Assembly: GCA_903772945.1 (NCBI GenBank)
Contig: CAICTM010001143.1
Span: forward strand, 1-36,098
Source: Seminavis robusta
Taxonomy: Eukaryota > Bacillariophyta > Bacillariophyceae > Naviculales > Naviculaceae
Reading direction: 5' to 3'
Length of the DNA stretch: 36,098 nt
Below are positions 10,564-20,978 of the stretch, piece after piece. Numbering within the stretch: position 1 is the first letter of the stretch; the number at the start of each line of letters is the position of its first letter. The notes below the pieces were generated by a model. The model was not told the origin of the DNA and made no database searches. It saw only the letters and a list, made by a program, of their open reading frames with translations. The translations under genes were made by a program, and so were the position numbers.

Positions 10564-11600
10564 TGCATGTTTGCAACTCGGCGTCCCGGTGATGTCGGTA
10601 GCCATCCTAAACGTTAGTCCCTCTTCTCTTTTGTGCCCACAGGCCTACACTGTACTGACCAGTACCAGTGATAGCTTGATACAGTACCGTACCTGTCACA
10701 TTGCCTGTTATCGAGGCATGCCACCATGCGAACCAGTTTCCTTGTCCCTTGGCTAAGGGCATCGACCTTAGCAATCGATATTCCGCGACTACCCCTGGTC
10801 AAACGTTCGGTCATTTGGCCCACAGCGGCAGTCTACTTGTACCTAGACTACCGTACCTAGTAGCTCTGAGCGCTGGTGCTGCACTGCGTGTTTGCTCAAT
10901 GCGATACGAGTACGTGTACTAGACATACTGTACCGGGCTGAGTCACTCGACTGTCACTCGACCGGACTTCTTGGACATTTTATTTTCCAATGGCATAAAA
11001 TCTTTGGTCACCTTGTGGTTGCTCGAGTTGAACTCCACCCAATGCCAGGAGGATACCAGTACTACTCAAGTAGTAGCCAGTAGCCAATACTTGGCTGCTT
11101 CTTCGGAGTACTGTACTAGACATTGCAGTGTTGGTATTTGGTAGCTATCCAAGTTTCAATATGTAGGCCGCCATCTGCAACCCAGTAGGAACAACCACTG
11201 GCTAGTTGCGTGTGGATGGACATGCAGCGAAGGAAAGAGTGCCTGATTGTCTCGGGCTCGCTTCTGGACCGCGCAGCAATTGTTGTGATGGCTGGTTGAA
11301 AGACTTGCTGTCAGAGCTCTCAACCCCTCTTAATTATGTTTCCTGTTTCCTGTTTCTTTTCCCCTTTTTCCTCCAGTGGTCCTTGCAGGTAGTCCACACT
11401 TGATACCGGTATATGTCTGGACAAAGAGCGAGTGCGAATTGGATCGTCTCTGTCTCTCGATTGCGAAGGAGCCTGTTTGCTGATCTTTGTTTCCTGCGCG
11501 CGAGTTAGACCCACTTAACCTGTTCAGTACCCCACCATACCTACCAGTACGGTACCTGGTAGGTTTTTCTCTGGAGTACTACTACATGTACGGCCTCGGG
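10564..11600. other. Gene-free region between two inverted-repeat elements
   Basis: No coding region is supported. Short open frames are present on both strands but none shows domain-like composition. The DNA is rich in CAGTAC/GTACTG, GGTACC and CTAGCTAG words. I see no RNA gene. Confidence 0.55.
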
Positions 11601-11883
11601 TTCAATTGGCCAAAAGGACTCTGGAAGAAAATTCGAGGGGTCCTCTCAGGAATTCAAGGGCTCGGAAGAGGAATTTGAGGGCTTTTTACTTAAGGGGATA
11701 TCCTCTCTTTGAGGTTAATGCTAGCCGTTTCTTCATTGTCCCCCGGCGCGAGAAACCCCTCATTTTTCGAGCTGAGTTCTTATTCGTCCCTTGTGTAGAA
11801 TCAGTTAGGGAAACTACAGGGCAAGATTGGATTTTCTTCCGAGCACCTCGGATTTTCTTCCCAAGCCCTTGTGGCCAATTGAA
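11601..11883. repeat. Imperfect inverted-repeat element, about 283 bp
   Basis: The left end (TTCAATTGGCCAAAAGGACT, continuing GGAAGAAAATTCGAGG) and the reverse complement of the right end (TTCAATTGGCCACAAGGGCT, continuing GGAAGAAAATCCGAGG) match over about 40 bases with a handful of differences. A GGAAGA-AAT submotif recurs inside both arms. The structure suggests an old MITE or foldback element. No clear target-site duplication is visible, so the exact ends and superfamily are uncertain. Confidence 0.55.
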
Positions 11884-12982
11884 AATGAAGCCGTAGCAGG
11901 ATGGTACCAGTATCGGTACTAATTACAGAAGAAAGATGGAGGGCACGACTGGACCAGTGGAAGCAGTCTCGTATGTTTACAAAGAGGTGCGGTCGCAGCA
12001 TGTCGGATGTCGAAAAAGGGAGATGGTGACTGGATTCGCTCAAGAACATCAATGAGAGTTTCATCGAAGAACAAATCAATCAGCTTAAGAAGCGAGCAGC
12101 TACGGAGCCTCGTGCCGAGTCGCCTGGGGGTTTGCTCCCTTCAACTAGCTAGCTTGGTAAAATGCAGTGGGGCAATCATGATTGAATGACATGACAATGG
12201 TTGTGCTACCGTACCTACACTACTCACATTGAATGAATAAGCAAGCCAAACATTGGATCTCGCTCTAGTAGCATTTTGGTCATTCTGAACTAGCTGGGTG
12301 GCCACCTTCATGCCTTTCTTATACTTTACCACTATAGCTCGCCCATGCCTTGTGTGACTCCCACAACTTGACACACAAGACACCTTGAAACTCTTTGCAC
12401 TCGGCCTTCAACAAGGCACTCAAATCTGTATGAATTTGCTTCGCCATGAATTCCGTGGCGGTTGGGGTCCCATCGGGCACACTCTAGAAGCCGCCTCACA
12501 AGCTTACTTTTGTCACGTGACGCTACATGATGTGTCTATCATTGTCCACGTTTGTGCAAGGATTGACCTGGGAGGCGATCGATCTTCGAAGTGACAGTCA
12601 ATGCATGAATGCCTGCGAAGCCGCGACAAATGGTCTCGGTTCATGGCGCCAGATATATTTTAAAATAGGCAGTTTTATCTGAAACCTTTGAAACCATCAT
12701 CGGACTCGACTCATTCGCCCTGAGCAGATTGTCAGGTGGACACATGGAATGTCGTATTTCTTGATCTGGTGGGGCGCAGGCATCGGTTTTTCTCGTCATA
12801 GGAGATTTTGGCGTCGTACTGTTAGCATCGTTTGTCATCTTCATGCACGTCGATTTTGTTTGACTCGCCACTATTAATAATGCATGCCGAACTTGTATGT
12901 AGGTATTATTTCGGCCAATGTGGAGATCGAACTAGCGCTAAAGGCGCATACAACCGTACGTACAATGTCATTCGATCCGTCG
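11884..12982. other. Gene-free region 3' of the ankyrin gene
   Basis: No coding region is supported. Open frames of 60-118 codons occur on both strands but lack recognisable features; the longest (12832-13188) mostly overlaps the ankyrin gene antisense. The ankyrin gene's 3' untranslated region and polyadenylation site should lie just below 12983, but no signal stands out. Confidence 0.5.
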
Positions 12983-15007
12983 TCATCGAGCACCTCCAAT
13001 GCGAAGTAAATCGGCCACTTCCTTGTGTCCCGCATCCACAGCGAGCAGCAATGCCGTTCGTCCATCCTGGGATAGTGAATTCAAGTCAATATTCATATCC
13101 GACAGCAGTACGACGACGGCATCTTTGTGTCCTTTTTCGGCGGCGTGATGCAACGGCGCCAGCCCAGTCTTTTGGTCGAGCAGGTTAATGTCGGCCCCGG
13201 CATGGAGGAGCAATCGAATGGCTTTTTGGTTCCCCTTCCTGCTGGCCGCGTAGTGCAATGGCGTTGCCCCGGATCGATCCGTGGCCGAAACATTGGCGCC
13301 TCGTTTAACGAGGATTTCCATGACGTGAAAGTGTCCTTCCAATGCCGCTCTGTGCAAGGGCGTGTATCCCTTCTTGTCGGTTATGGAAGTGTTTGCCCCA
13401 CGATCAAGCAATATTCGAACAATGTCTGGTTTGTTGTTGATGGCGGCCCAATGAAGTGGCGTGAGACCCCATCGGTCCTTGGCCGACAACAATAAAGCGG
13501 ATAGCGGTTTTGTTTGCCGTGGTGTTGTGATCCTAATGCGACCCTCGCCGTTTTGTTGTGGGCCGTCATCATCAAATCCCGTGGCATGCCCCGTCCACCC
13601 TCCCGCGCTGGCCATGGAAGATGCACCGGAGGAAAGCTCCTTGTCACTCATCCCGTTTGGATTCGTTTTAGAAAGGACACTAGTATCTAGAATGGTCTCG
13701 ACAACGTTGACAGCGTTGACTCCGTGAAGTGGCGTTTGACCGTATCGATCTCGTACGCGTAGGTCGGCTCCATACTGGCACAACATTCTGACCATAGCCT
13801 CGTTTCCGATTTGTGCCGCCAGATGGAGTGGTGTGGATCCTTCCGTGTCTTTTACATTGGCATTTTCTCCTCGATCGAGTAATGCTTTCATGACATCTTC
13901 TCTTCCATCTTGAGTGACGAGATGCAGAGCCTTTTGCCCTGATTTTGGCGAGGCGGCTGCTTGTTTTCGATATTGCTGTATGATTTCCAGCATTTCCAGT
14001 GACAAGTGTCGTTTTTCATCTTTTGGTTGAGATGGAGATGGAGGTGGAGGTGCATTGGTTGGCATATTGCTCGTGACCTGTTTGGAATTGGGAGGGTCCA
14101 CAAACTTGACTTTTGGAAGAGCAATGTCATCAGTGACAGGCGGTGGCTGTCTCTCTGGGCTGAGTGATTCATCCACCGGTACCATACTCGTATCCGTAAT
14201 AAAGATACTGTTGTTTTTCATGTCTCTGATAGGCGAAAGTGGGTCGATGTCGTCTGATTGGTCTGTGCTAGTGCCCGTTCCAGTGCCCCAGCCAGAATCA
14301 TCACTAGTACTGCTGTCATCACTACTAGTAGTATGGTCACTACTGATACTGCTGTCACCCTCATCACTCTGGTCATGTTCCTGTGGTTCGGCTTGGTTTG
14401 GAACATCCGAATCACTTTCTGAACCTTCAGTGAGGAGTGTCTGATTCTGTTTAGTCTGACTTGCCTGAGGTGCCTGAGGAGGACCACCATTAGTGCTCAG
14501 TGATGATTCCTGTGCTTGCTCTTGTTTTTGTCGACTACTACTATTGTTTTTGTGCTGAAGTTGCATTTGCATTAGTTGGATCTGAGTGGTCAAAAGATCC
14601 ATTCTTTGATGGACCAAGTGCAGCTGTTGTTCCAGCAGCATGATCTTCCAAATGGCTCCGCAAAGAGCCATTACAACGATTGCAACTGCCAGATATGTCA
14701 TTGTCATTGTCATGGTGGATCCTCCTTGCTCTTGCTCTAGCTGCTGCTGGAATTCTCGTTCTCGTTGGATCAGAGCCATTTTCAAAATTGTCAAGACATC
14801 ATCCACCAGATCATTTCCAGTGCTACCGGTACTAGAAGACCCAGTGCTGGTAGAACATGTGGAGTCAACACTAGCAGTACATTCACCCAGAGCAGTGGAA
14901 GTCGTAGTAGAAGTAAAATTCAGAACATCTGCCAGTTCATTCAAATTCAGATTCAAATTGCCAGGGCTTGATAAGACACCTTCTAGAAGAGCCACCAACT
15001 GATCCAT
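12983..15007 (-). CDS. Membrane-anchored ankyrin-repeat protein
   Basis: A single uninterrupted 674-codon frame. The N-terminus has a Ser/Thr-rich stretch and a polar helix, then a membrane segment at about 105-125 (YLAVAIVVMALCGAIWKIML), a Gln/Met-rich probable coiled coil to about 155, and a long acidic Ser/Thr/Pro/Gln-rich linker to about 350. From about 354 to the end there are seven or eight ankyrin repeats, shown by GSTPLHLAAQIGN, GLTPLHWAAINNK, GYTPLHRAALEGH, GATPLHYAASRKG, GLAPLHHAAEKGH and GRTALLLAVDAGH. A low-complexity insertion of about 50 residues separates the third and fourth repeats. Ankyrin repeats bind proteins; the partner cannot be named. With no clear signal peptide ahead of the single membrane segment, the topology (tail-in-cytosol scaffold) is inferred. 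The ATG at 15007 is the first in frame. Confidence 0.9.
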   Translation of the reverse strand: MDQLVALLEGVLSSPGNLNLNLNELADVLNFTSTTTSTALGECTASVDSTCSTSTGSSSTGSTGNDLVDDVLTILKMALIQREREFQQQLEQEQGGSTMTMTMTYLAVAIVVMALCGAIWKIMLLEQQLHLVHQRMDLLTTQIQLMQMQLQHKNNSSSRQKQEQAQESSLSTNGGPPQAPQASQTKQNQTLLTEGSESDSDVPNQAEPQEHDQSDEGDSSISSDHTTSSDDSSTSDDSGWGTGTGTSTDQSDDIDPLSPIRDMKNNSIFITDTSMVPVDESLSPERQPPPVTDDIALPKVKFVDPPNSKQVTSNMPTNAPPPPSPSQPKDEKRHLSLEMLEIIQQYRKQAAASPKSGQKALHLVTQDGREDVMKALLDRGENANVKDTEGSTPLHLAAQIGNEAMVRMLCQYGADLRVRDRYGQTPLHGVNAVNVVETILDTSVLSKTNPNGMSDKELSSGASSMASAGGWTGHATGFDDDGPQQNGEGRIRITTPRQTKPLSALLLSAKDRWGLTPLHWAAINNKPDIVRILLDRGANTSITDKKGYTPLHRAALEGHFHVMEILVKRGANVSATDRSGATPLHYAASRKGNQKAIRLLLHAGADINLLDQKTGLAPLHHAAEKGHKDAVVVLLSDMNIDLNSLSQDGRTALLLAVDAGHKEVADLLRIGGAR

Positions 15008-15617
15008 CTTCTCAAAGTGATCTACTAGCCATTTGTAGTTGGACCAACCTCATCTGCTACCGGTGCTTGCTATGGTACCACATGTATGATACCCATGCGC
15101 AACCATCCAACGGCACGAGAAAGCCACTCTGGCGACTTTGCGACAAGCGGATCGAAGTTCCGAGTGCTGACGCGACACTGAACAAGCTAGCTAAACTGCG
15201 AATGTCATGAGGATTAGACGAAGCCTCCAACCCTGGCCAAAACATCGAGTGGGCTGTATGCATATGGTACCGATATCCGATAATGAACCAACGATGTATC
15301 GGTATGCCTTGACGGTAGATGCACTCCATGTCCAAGACCATGAGGACCCACAACAGGTCACACTTCTACCGTACCGGTACTAAACCAAACCAGAACAAAC
15401 CATGACGAGAGGGACTACACCAAGCCCTTCCTGCGTGTCTTCAGAGTCGCCTACCTGTGATCGTTCGCCTATACTCAGTACCGATAGATGATGGACTCCT
15501 AAGGACACAATTCCGAAGATGACACTGGATAGTACGTTGCTATTACACTTATTGCGGACAATCTTCTCTTCCGCAAAAAGTACGGGACAGAAAGATATCA
15601 TTCCATCATCTAACTAA
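15008..15617. other. Intergenic region upstream of the ankyrin gene
   Basis: This 610-bp gap lies between the ankyrin gene's start and the 3' end of the next minus-strand gene. It holds no supported coding region. Palindrome-like words occur near 15057-15085 and 15365-15380 (ACCGTACCGGTACT). A promoter for the ankyrin gene is expected here but cannot be pinpointed. Confidence 0.5.
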
Positions 15618-16076
15618 CTAAATGGTGCCAATGCGCCCCACTGCCAGCCGTTTCTTGGTTTCTTCCGCCAAGCGTTTTGCCTCCTTCTCGGCTGCTTTTC
15701 GAGCCTTTTCCTCTTCACGGGCTCTTCGAGCAGCTGCTTTGGAATCCTCCTCGTCATTGGAAGAGGAGAAAGAATCCGAAGATGTTGACGACAAGAAGGA
15801 GGACGACGCAGACAAGGCAGGAGACGACGATTCTGTTTCTTCGGTCGTGGTGACTTGCACAGCCATAGCTGGATCCTTCCAACTGGTCCCTCCCGCCCAG
15901 ATGGTCGCGGTAGTTACCGATGTCTGGAGAAATGCCCGTCGAGAGGGTGTAGTATTGGCATTTGCGTGCGATGGTTGTTGCTGTGGTGTCCAAGCAATGA
16001 CGCGAAGTGGAAGAGATCCGTGCAATGATGCTGTTGCGGCAAGGCAGAATGCTGCTTGGACTGGACGGAGGTGCAT
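15618..16076 (-). CDS. Small plastid-targeted, probably thylakoid-lumen protein
   Basis: A 152-residue frame with layered targeting signals. Residues 1-28 form a signal peptide (AAFCLAATASLHG core) ending at VIA-WTP, a match to the diatom ASAFAP-type plastid import motif with an aromatic at +1. A transit-like stretch with little acidity follows, then a twin-arginine segment SRRAFLQTS with a hydrophobic run and an AMA cleavage-like site at about residue 73, as in proteins sent through the thylakoid Tat pathway. The mature part would be about 80 residues: a Ser-rich acidic stretch, then a Lys/Glu/Ala-rich helix (REEEKARKAAEKEAKRLAEE) and a short GRIGTI end. I do not recognise the mature protein. 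It is transcribed divergently from the LRAT-domain gene. Confidence 0.72.
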   Translation of the reverse strand: MHLRPVQAAFCLAATASLHGSLPLRVIAWTPQQQPSHANANTTPSRRAFLQTSVTTATIWAGGTSWKDPAMAVQVTTTEETESSSPALSASSSFLSSTSSDSFSSSNDEEDSKAAARRAREEEKARKAAEKEAKRLAEETKKRLAVGRIGTI

Positions 16077-16943
16077 ACTTGGTCTTTAGTTGGTACGGTT
16101 GCTTGAGGCTGCTGTTGCTTGGGGTGGCCTTGATGTTTGCTGAATGTGGTGTTTGCTTGCTGGGTGTTTCGATTTTATGTGCTTTTTGTCATCAATGTAT
16201 CCTGCACTCCATACTTTCAGTTGCCCGCAATGATATGATACAATACAATTGCCAACAAAAGATTCAATCGATGCGACCAATGCATCCCGAACCGAACCGG
16301 CTCCAATGGCAGTGTGGGGAAACTAAATTATAGGTACCGTTGCTATGCATAGCTATTAACCAGACAGGATAAGGAAAGACGAGGGTGTTCCTGTCCGCAA
16401 CAAGGATTAGCAACAGCTGTAGCAACCCAAAACCTACACGAGAAAGATTACAGGAATGCTCTTGCCTTTCATGATCAATTCTCATTGTTGCATTGGGTGG
16501 CAACTCAACAGAAAACGTTCCTGTTGGTCCAGAGTTCTGGTTGTGGGAACTGGAGCGCAAAGCGTGGGAGTCAAGCGTGAATCAATCAATGACCGAGAAA
16601 GTCCAATGACAAAGCCAATGGATCACGAGCATCCGGTACTTTTACGATCTGATGACTGCCTGTGACTCACTCGACGACCACCATCAGCCACATCGCATCA
16701 ACACAGCACAATGAAGAGACCAGCAAGTTTCCAACCACAATAGTTAGTTGGTTTGGAGCCTAGCAGTATTCATACTTGCCTTCCTAGCTAGCTGATCCTC
16801 TTGGATTGTGCTGGTCTTCGCTGCTTGAGATCAAGCAGAGTGACAGTCATTATTTCAATTGAAGAGAAGAAGCCAGCAACCAGAAAGAAACAACCAGAAA
16901 GAAACACTCACTGATACGATATTATCATTAAAACAACGGCAAG
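16077..16943. promoter_or_regulatory. Divergent intergenic region between the lumen-protein and LRAT-domain genes
   Basis: The 867-bp gap separates two genes reading outward, so it must contain both promoters, either shared or separate. There is an AG-rich stretch just before the LRAT-gene ATG (16855-16910, with a direct repeat of CAACCAGAAAGAAACA). No TATA box or named element is clear. Confidence 0.4.
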
Positions 16944-18896
16944 ATGAGCGTGGAAGAAGAAGCACAAGGAGAGACTGAAACTGAAAAGGGAGAGGCAAAG
17001 GATGACTTGACAGCATCAGAATCTACAACTGCCACTTCCAATTCATCCAGTCAAGACCAACCAGTACCACCAGTACCACCCGTACAAGAACGCAATACAC
17101 AAGAAGAAGAGCCCCTAGTCACTACTGGAATGCTGAGTGGCACTGGCACAACAGGACTGTATGAGAATGGTCTGGAGCACTCATTTGCCCCAGGCGATCA
17201 TGTGATTCGATGGGAAATGCTGCCCATTCTTTGGCCCATACAAATACACGCTATTGTGCTAGAGACGGGTAGAGATTACGTCAGTATTTGTGATTTTGGA
17301 CTCACGGCAGAGCCCCGACATGATCCCACATGTACCACAAAAACATCAGAATCGGATCTGCAACAAGAAGAAGAAAATAATCAAGACACTACAAAATTAG
17401 AAGCAGAAGAAAATCACCAGGAAAAAGAAAAAATCAACACAAACAAAAAATTGCTGGCGGCCTGGGACCGCATCAAACCACCCGACAATACCAAAAAGGA
17501 ACGAATCACTGTTCATATCATTACCACACAACAAGAGCTGAAGGCCTGGAAAAAAGTCAAGTATGGACAAGGAATGTTTCGCAATAATAATAATAATAAA
17601 GACGGAGGATCAGAAGAAGAAGACGCAAAGCATTCACCACAAACTGACAATACACAAGCACAAGAGGAGTCAGGACAACAAAACACAAACCCCAGACCAC
17701 GAACTATCATCAAGCAACGAGTTGGACAATGGTGGCAAAATAATGTCAGACACAGAAGAAACCAACAGGCCAAACAAGAACAGCAGCCTCCACAACAGCA
17801 TCCACAATCATCTGAATTCAACAATGCCAGCACCGATTTTGAGGCTGCCACCGCTGCCAGTACCGGTAGCAAGGCTTCCGTGTCAAACAGTTTGGACCAC
17901 AACACTACTACCAATAGTGATTCCATGGATTTTGATGCTGCAGATTCCAACGACGACAAGGCAGCTATCGAATCATGGAAGAGCGAATCCTCACTTATTG
18001 TTTCATCCGACACAGAAACCCACGAAAACAACAATGCCACAACTGCAACCACAACTGCTACTACAACTGCAACTCCTACGACTAGTACGGAACAAACACC
18101 AACACCAACAGAAGCAGAACCGCCCCGTCGGCGCATCTTTGCCAGAATCCGAGAACGGAGGCAAGCTCGGTCACAATCTCCCTCCAAACATGGAACCAAC
18201 CGAATGCTGCCTCAATCGGATCCACCGGCGGTAGTCCTAGCACGCACCCAGTTTTTATTGGAATTTGGAGAAAAGGTGCTTCCACCGTACCATCCCTTCA
18301 AGGCCAATTCCGAATGCATTGCCGTCTTTTGTAAAACGGGACGTTGGAGTACGCTGCAGGCATCGGTATTCTTGCACTCGACGGCCATTGGCAATGCCAA
18401 GAGTAGCATGGCCATGACACTGGGAGTGGCCGCATCGGTGCCCCTTCTAGCACCGGCCATGGCAGGCATTGGCATTGTGGCAGTCGGTGCTCCCTACATG
18501 ATTCTCAACCAAAGCCGCGAGTTTTGGCAACAAGAAACGATCCGTTTGAATGAACTCGTGTGGGCACAAGCAGGAGATTGTCCGGATAATAATAATGTCG
18601 TGGTTGGTGAAGAGTGTAAAAAGGAGCATCCAACGATTCTTCCAGAAGAGGAGTGCAAAGTGGAAGAACGCGACAATACCGGTATTATTTCGCAGGAAGA
18701 AACGGTTGGACCTGACACAGACGATAATAAGAGTGCTCCAGGTGGCACGGACGAGACCCCAGATGGAACAGAAGCAACAAGTGACGGCCCGGAGAGTACC
18801 AGTACCAGTATCAGTACCAGTACCAGCAACGAGGGCACCAGTTGTGCTGCTACCACCAAGACGAGACCCAGCGAACAACGAATCGTTTCTGTGTGA
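16944..18896 (+). CDS. LRAT/NC-domain protein with split domain and substituted nucleophile
   Basis: A single 650-codon frame. Residues 1-75 are acidic and disordered. Residues about 77-125 (FAPGDHVIRWEMLPILW, then IQIHAIVLETGRDY) match the first half of the LRAT / plant NC-domain fold of the NlpC/P60 superfamily, keeping the catalytic His. A very long Gln/Asn/Thr-rich insertion (about 130-420) follows, then the second half: ARTQFLLEFGEKVLPPYHPF and NSECIAVFCKTGRW. The family normally has N-C-E with Cys as nucleophile; here Ser456 stands there and Cys458 lies two residues on. The second His of the LRAT triad is also not evident. A hydrophobic, Ala/Gly-rich helical stretch (about 485-520) could sit in a membrane. 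The tail has an (ST)n run coded by a CAGTAC microsatellite. Acyltransferase or protease activity should not be assumed. Confidence 0.8.
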   Translation: MSVEEEAQGETETEKGEAKDDLTASESTTATSNSSSQDQPVPPVPPVQERNTQEEEPLVTTGMLSGTGTTGLYENGLEHSFAPGDHVIRWEMLPILWPIQIHAIVLETGRDYVSICDFGLTAEPRHDPTCTTKTSESDLQQEEENNQDTTKLEAEENHQEKEKINTNKKLLAAWDRIKPPDNTKKERITVHIITTQQELKAWKKVKYGQGMFRNNNNNKDGGSEEEDAKHSPQTDNTQAQEESGQQNTNPRPRTIIKQRVGQWWQNNVRHRRNQQAKQEQQPPQQHPQSSEFNNASTDFEAATAASTGSKASVSNSLDHNTTTNSDSMDFDAADSNDDKAAIESWKSESSLIVSSDTETHENNNATTATTTATTTATPTTSTEQTPTPTEAEPPRRRIFARIRERRQARSQSPSKHGTNRMLPQSDPPAVVLARTQFLLEFGEKVLPPYHPFKANSECIAVFCKTGRWSTLQASVFLHSTAIGNAKSSMAMTLGVAASVPLLAPAMAGIGIVAVGAPYMILNQSREFWQQETIRLNELVWAQAGDCPDNNNVVVGEECKKEHPTILPEEECKVEERDNTGIISQEETVGPDTDDNKSAPGGTDETPDGTEATSDGPESTSTSISTSTSNEGTSCAATTKTRPSEQRIVSV

Positions 18897-19667
18897 GTGT
18901 GACCGAACCATGCACCGAACCCAGACCAGTGGCTAGATTTTGCTTGGAAAAGTTTTACTATCTGTAGTAGAAAAACAACATTTCTGATGTGAATGATACG
19001 ATGTGTAGCCAGCTAGATTCATTCAGTTACTTGCGAGCTACTTGCGAGCTACCGGTACATGTAACTACGGTAGCTTGTCACAAACTAACTTTAGAAAAGC
19101 ACGTCATGATTATTCGACCCCGGTCCATGGTCTACCAGTGTGGACGTAGTCTAGCTAGCTTGTGCACTAGTACCGCCGGTACAGTAGAGCTACCGTACCG
19201 CGCTTTCCTGGCGGCCGTTTGTTCAGTTCGCGCCATCTTATGTTGTGGCGGGTGATGAGCCCCCCTGCTTCAAATTGAATGTAGTTAGACTAAATCTGTC
19301 TCACTGGCTGCTTTGTGACGGATTGGCGGTTGACGGAGCATCCGGTAAAAACGAATCTTTGTATCTTTTCAAGAATGACCCTCACGGGACTTGTTCATCG
19401 CAGTGAGAAACCAGATGATGGACCACTTCACTCGCTCGGCATGGCAGTTTGCAGTGTTCTGTTACTTCTTGTCTGTCAGCTCGAGAGACGTTGGTCACAC
19501 CAAGTGAGTGCATCGAGTACTATACGGTAGTCTCGAGTGGATTGTTTCTTGCCAGATGCAATGAATGTCTGTTTCTCGAAACCCAAGGGGCTTTCATGAT
19601 CCACCATCCTTCGTCCATCATAGCACTGGCAACAAGTAAGAGAAGGAACCAGAGAAAGAACAAGAAC
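18897..19667. other. Intergenic region upstream of the DUF285-repeat gene
   Basis: No separate gene is supported. It contains a short direct repeat (CTTGCGAGCTAC, near 19030-19050) and several CTAGCTAG and TACCGGTA words near 19010-19200. An open frame runs from 19449 into the next gene, but its first 73 codons lack signal-peptide character, so I place the start at 19668. Confidence 0.5.
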
Positions 19668-20978
19668 ATGAAGAGTGACAGTCGTAGTCGACGAGGCAAT
19701 GTAAATGTGGTTGTGGTGTGGCTCCTGTTGACCTTGCTGCTCCACCAATGCCCCGTGACATTAGGGGCAAGGCTTCGAGGAGGATCAGGCGGAGGAAGTG
19801 AGCTGTGGCGGTCTGCCTTGATTGATGGTTCCAATTCTGATCTCAGCATTGACATGCCCATGCCCATGCACATGGGGCATCACCATCACCAGCACCATCA
19901 TCAACAACATCATGAGCAGCACGAACAGCAACTGGATGGTCTAGTGTGTCCATGGGATGAAATGTCTGCTGCATCTGCCTGTCCTGCCAGCACTGCCAAC
20001 AACCAAACCACTCCCGTCTGTCAGTACCACGCTGCCATGGACGAGTACGAGACTGTGTGTCTCAAGACCCACGCCATTGCACAGGACTCGGCCTGGTTGC
20101 CACATGCCCACTCCAAATCCTACTGTGGCGTCTGCAAAAAGTGCTTCCAGGACAGACTGGAACTCAAAGCTGCCATTGACCAGTACAAGTCATATACACA
20201 CGTAAACACGGAACTGGCCGAAGTCTATGGATGGCCCATTGGAAAATGGTGTGTCGACAATGTCACTTCCTTCTCCAACCTATTCTTCAAGAAATCAAAG
20301 TTTAATGAAGACATTAGTCAATGGCAGACTTCACAAGTCACTGACATGACTTCCATGTAAGTACCAGTACTCATAAGCAATGAAACACAACATGTACTCT
20401 TTCATTCACTCATTCCCACTCTGTCTGTGATGTGCTTTGCTGTGTCCATCACAGGTTCCAAAATGCATATTCATTCAATAAACCACTCAATACATGGGAT
20501 ACTTCCAAAGTCTCTGCCATGACCAGAATGCAAGTACAGTATGCTATAGATCTCAATTGACACATGCACACACAACAGCTTGTCACTCACTCACTCCATG
20601 CATTGCATCTTTCTCTTGCAACACAGGTTTGCCATGGGCATTCACTTTGATCAAGACATTTCTTCCTGGGATGTCTCTTCTGTCACAGACTTTGGATACA
20701 TGTTCTTGCATGCACAAGAGTTCAATCAAGATATTTCAAAATGGAAAGTACATAATGCAAGACATCTCGTGTCCATGTTCTTTGGAGCAACCCAATTTGA
20801 ACAAAATCACCTACAGGAATGGGAGATTAGTGAACATGCCGATACACAAAACCTATGTCAATGGGATGACAACCGGCAGTATCATCATCATCAAACAAAG
20901 AAGAACAAGAAAGATAGTGCAACCACAACAAACAATACACAGCAGAACGACAAGCCACAATCGCAGCAACCGCTGTGA
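19668..20978 (+). CDS. Secreted BspA/DUF285-type repeat protein, 3 exons
   Basis: Exons 19668-20356, 20455-20529 and 20627-20978 join in frame to 371 residues. The start was chosen because it gives a basic n-region and a strong hydrophobic core (VNVVVVWLLLTLLLHQCP) with a likely cut near TLGA. Next come a His/Gln-rich tract, a Cys-containing segment (about residues 85-170; YCGVCKKC), then tandem 25-residue DUF285 units (FNEDISQWQTSQVTDMTSMF, FDQDISSWDVSSVTDFGYMF, FNQDISKWKVHNARHLVSMF). Exon 2 is 75 nt and codes exactly one unit. Its donor is GC rather than GT (AT/GCAAGT); only this choice keeps the frame. The first intron is ordinary GTAAGT-CAG. DUF285 repeats are common on surfaces of bacteria and stramenopiles; binding or adhesion is likely, the ligand unknown. 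The C-terminus is Gln/Asn/Lys-rich and disordered. Confidence 0.88.

Noticed and set aside
17513..18199. 228-codon minus-strand frame
   Set aside because: It is antisense to the Thr/Gln/Asn-rich region of the LRAT-domain gene, where low-complexity codons leave the other strand open. It has no domain features.
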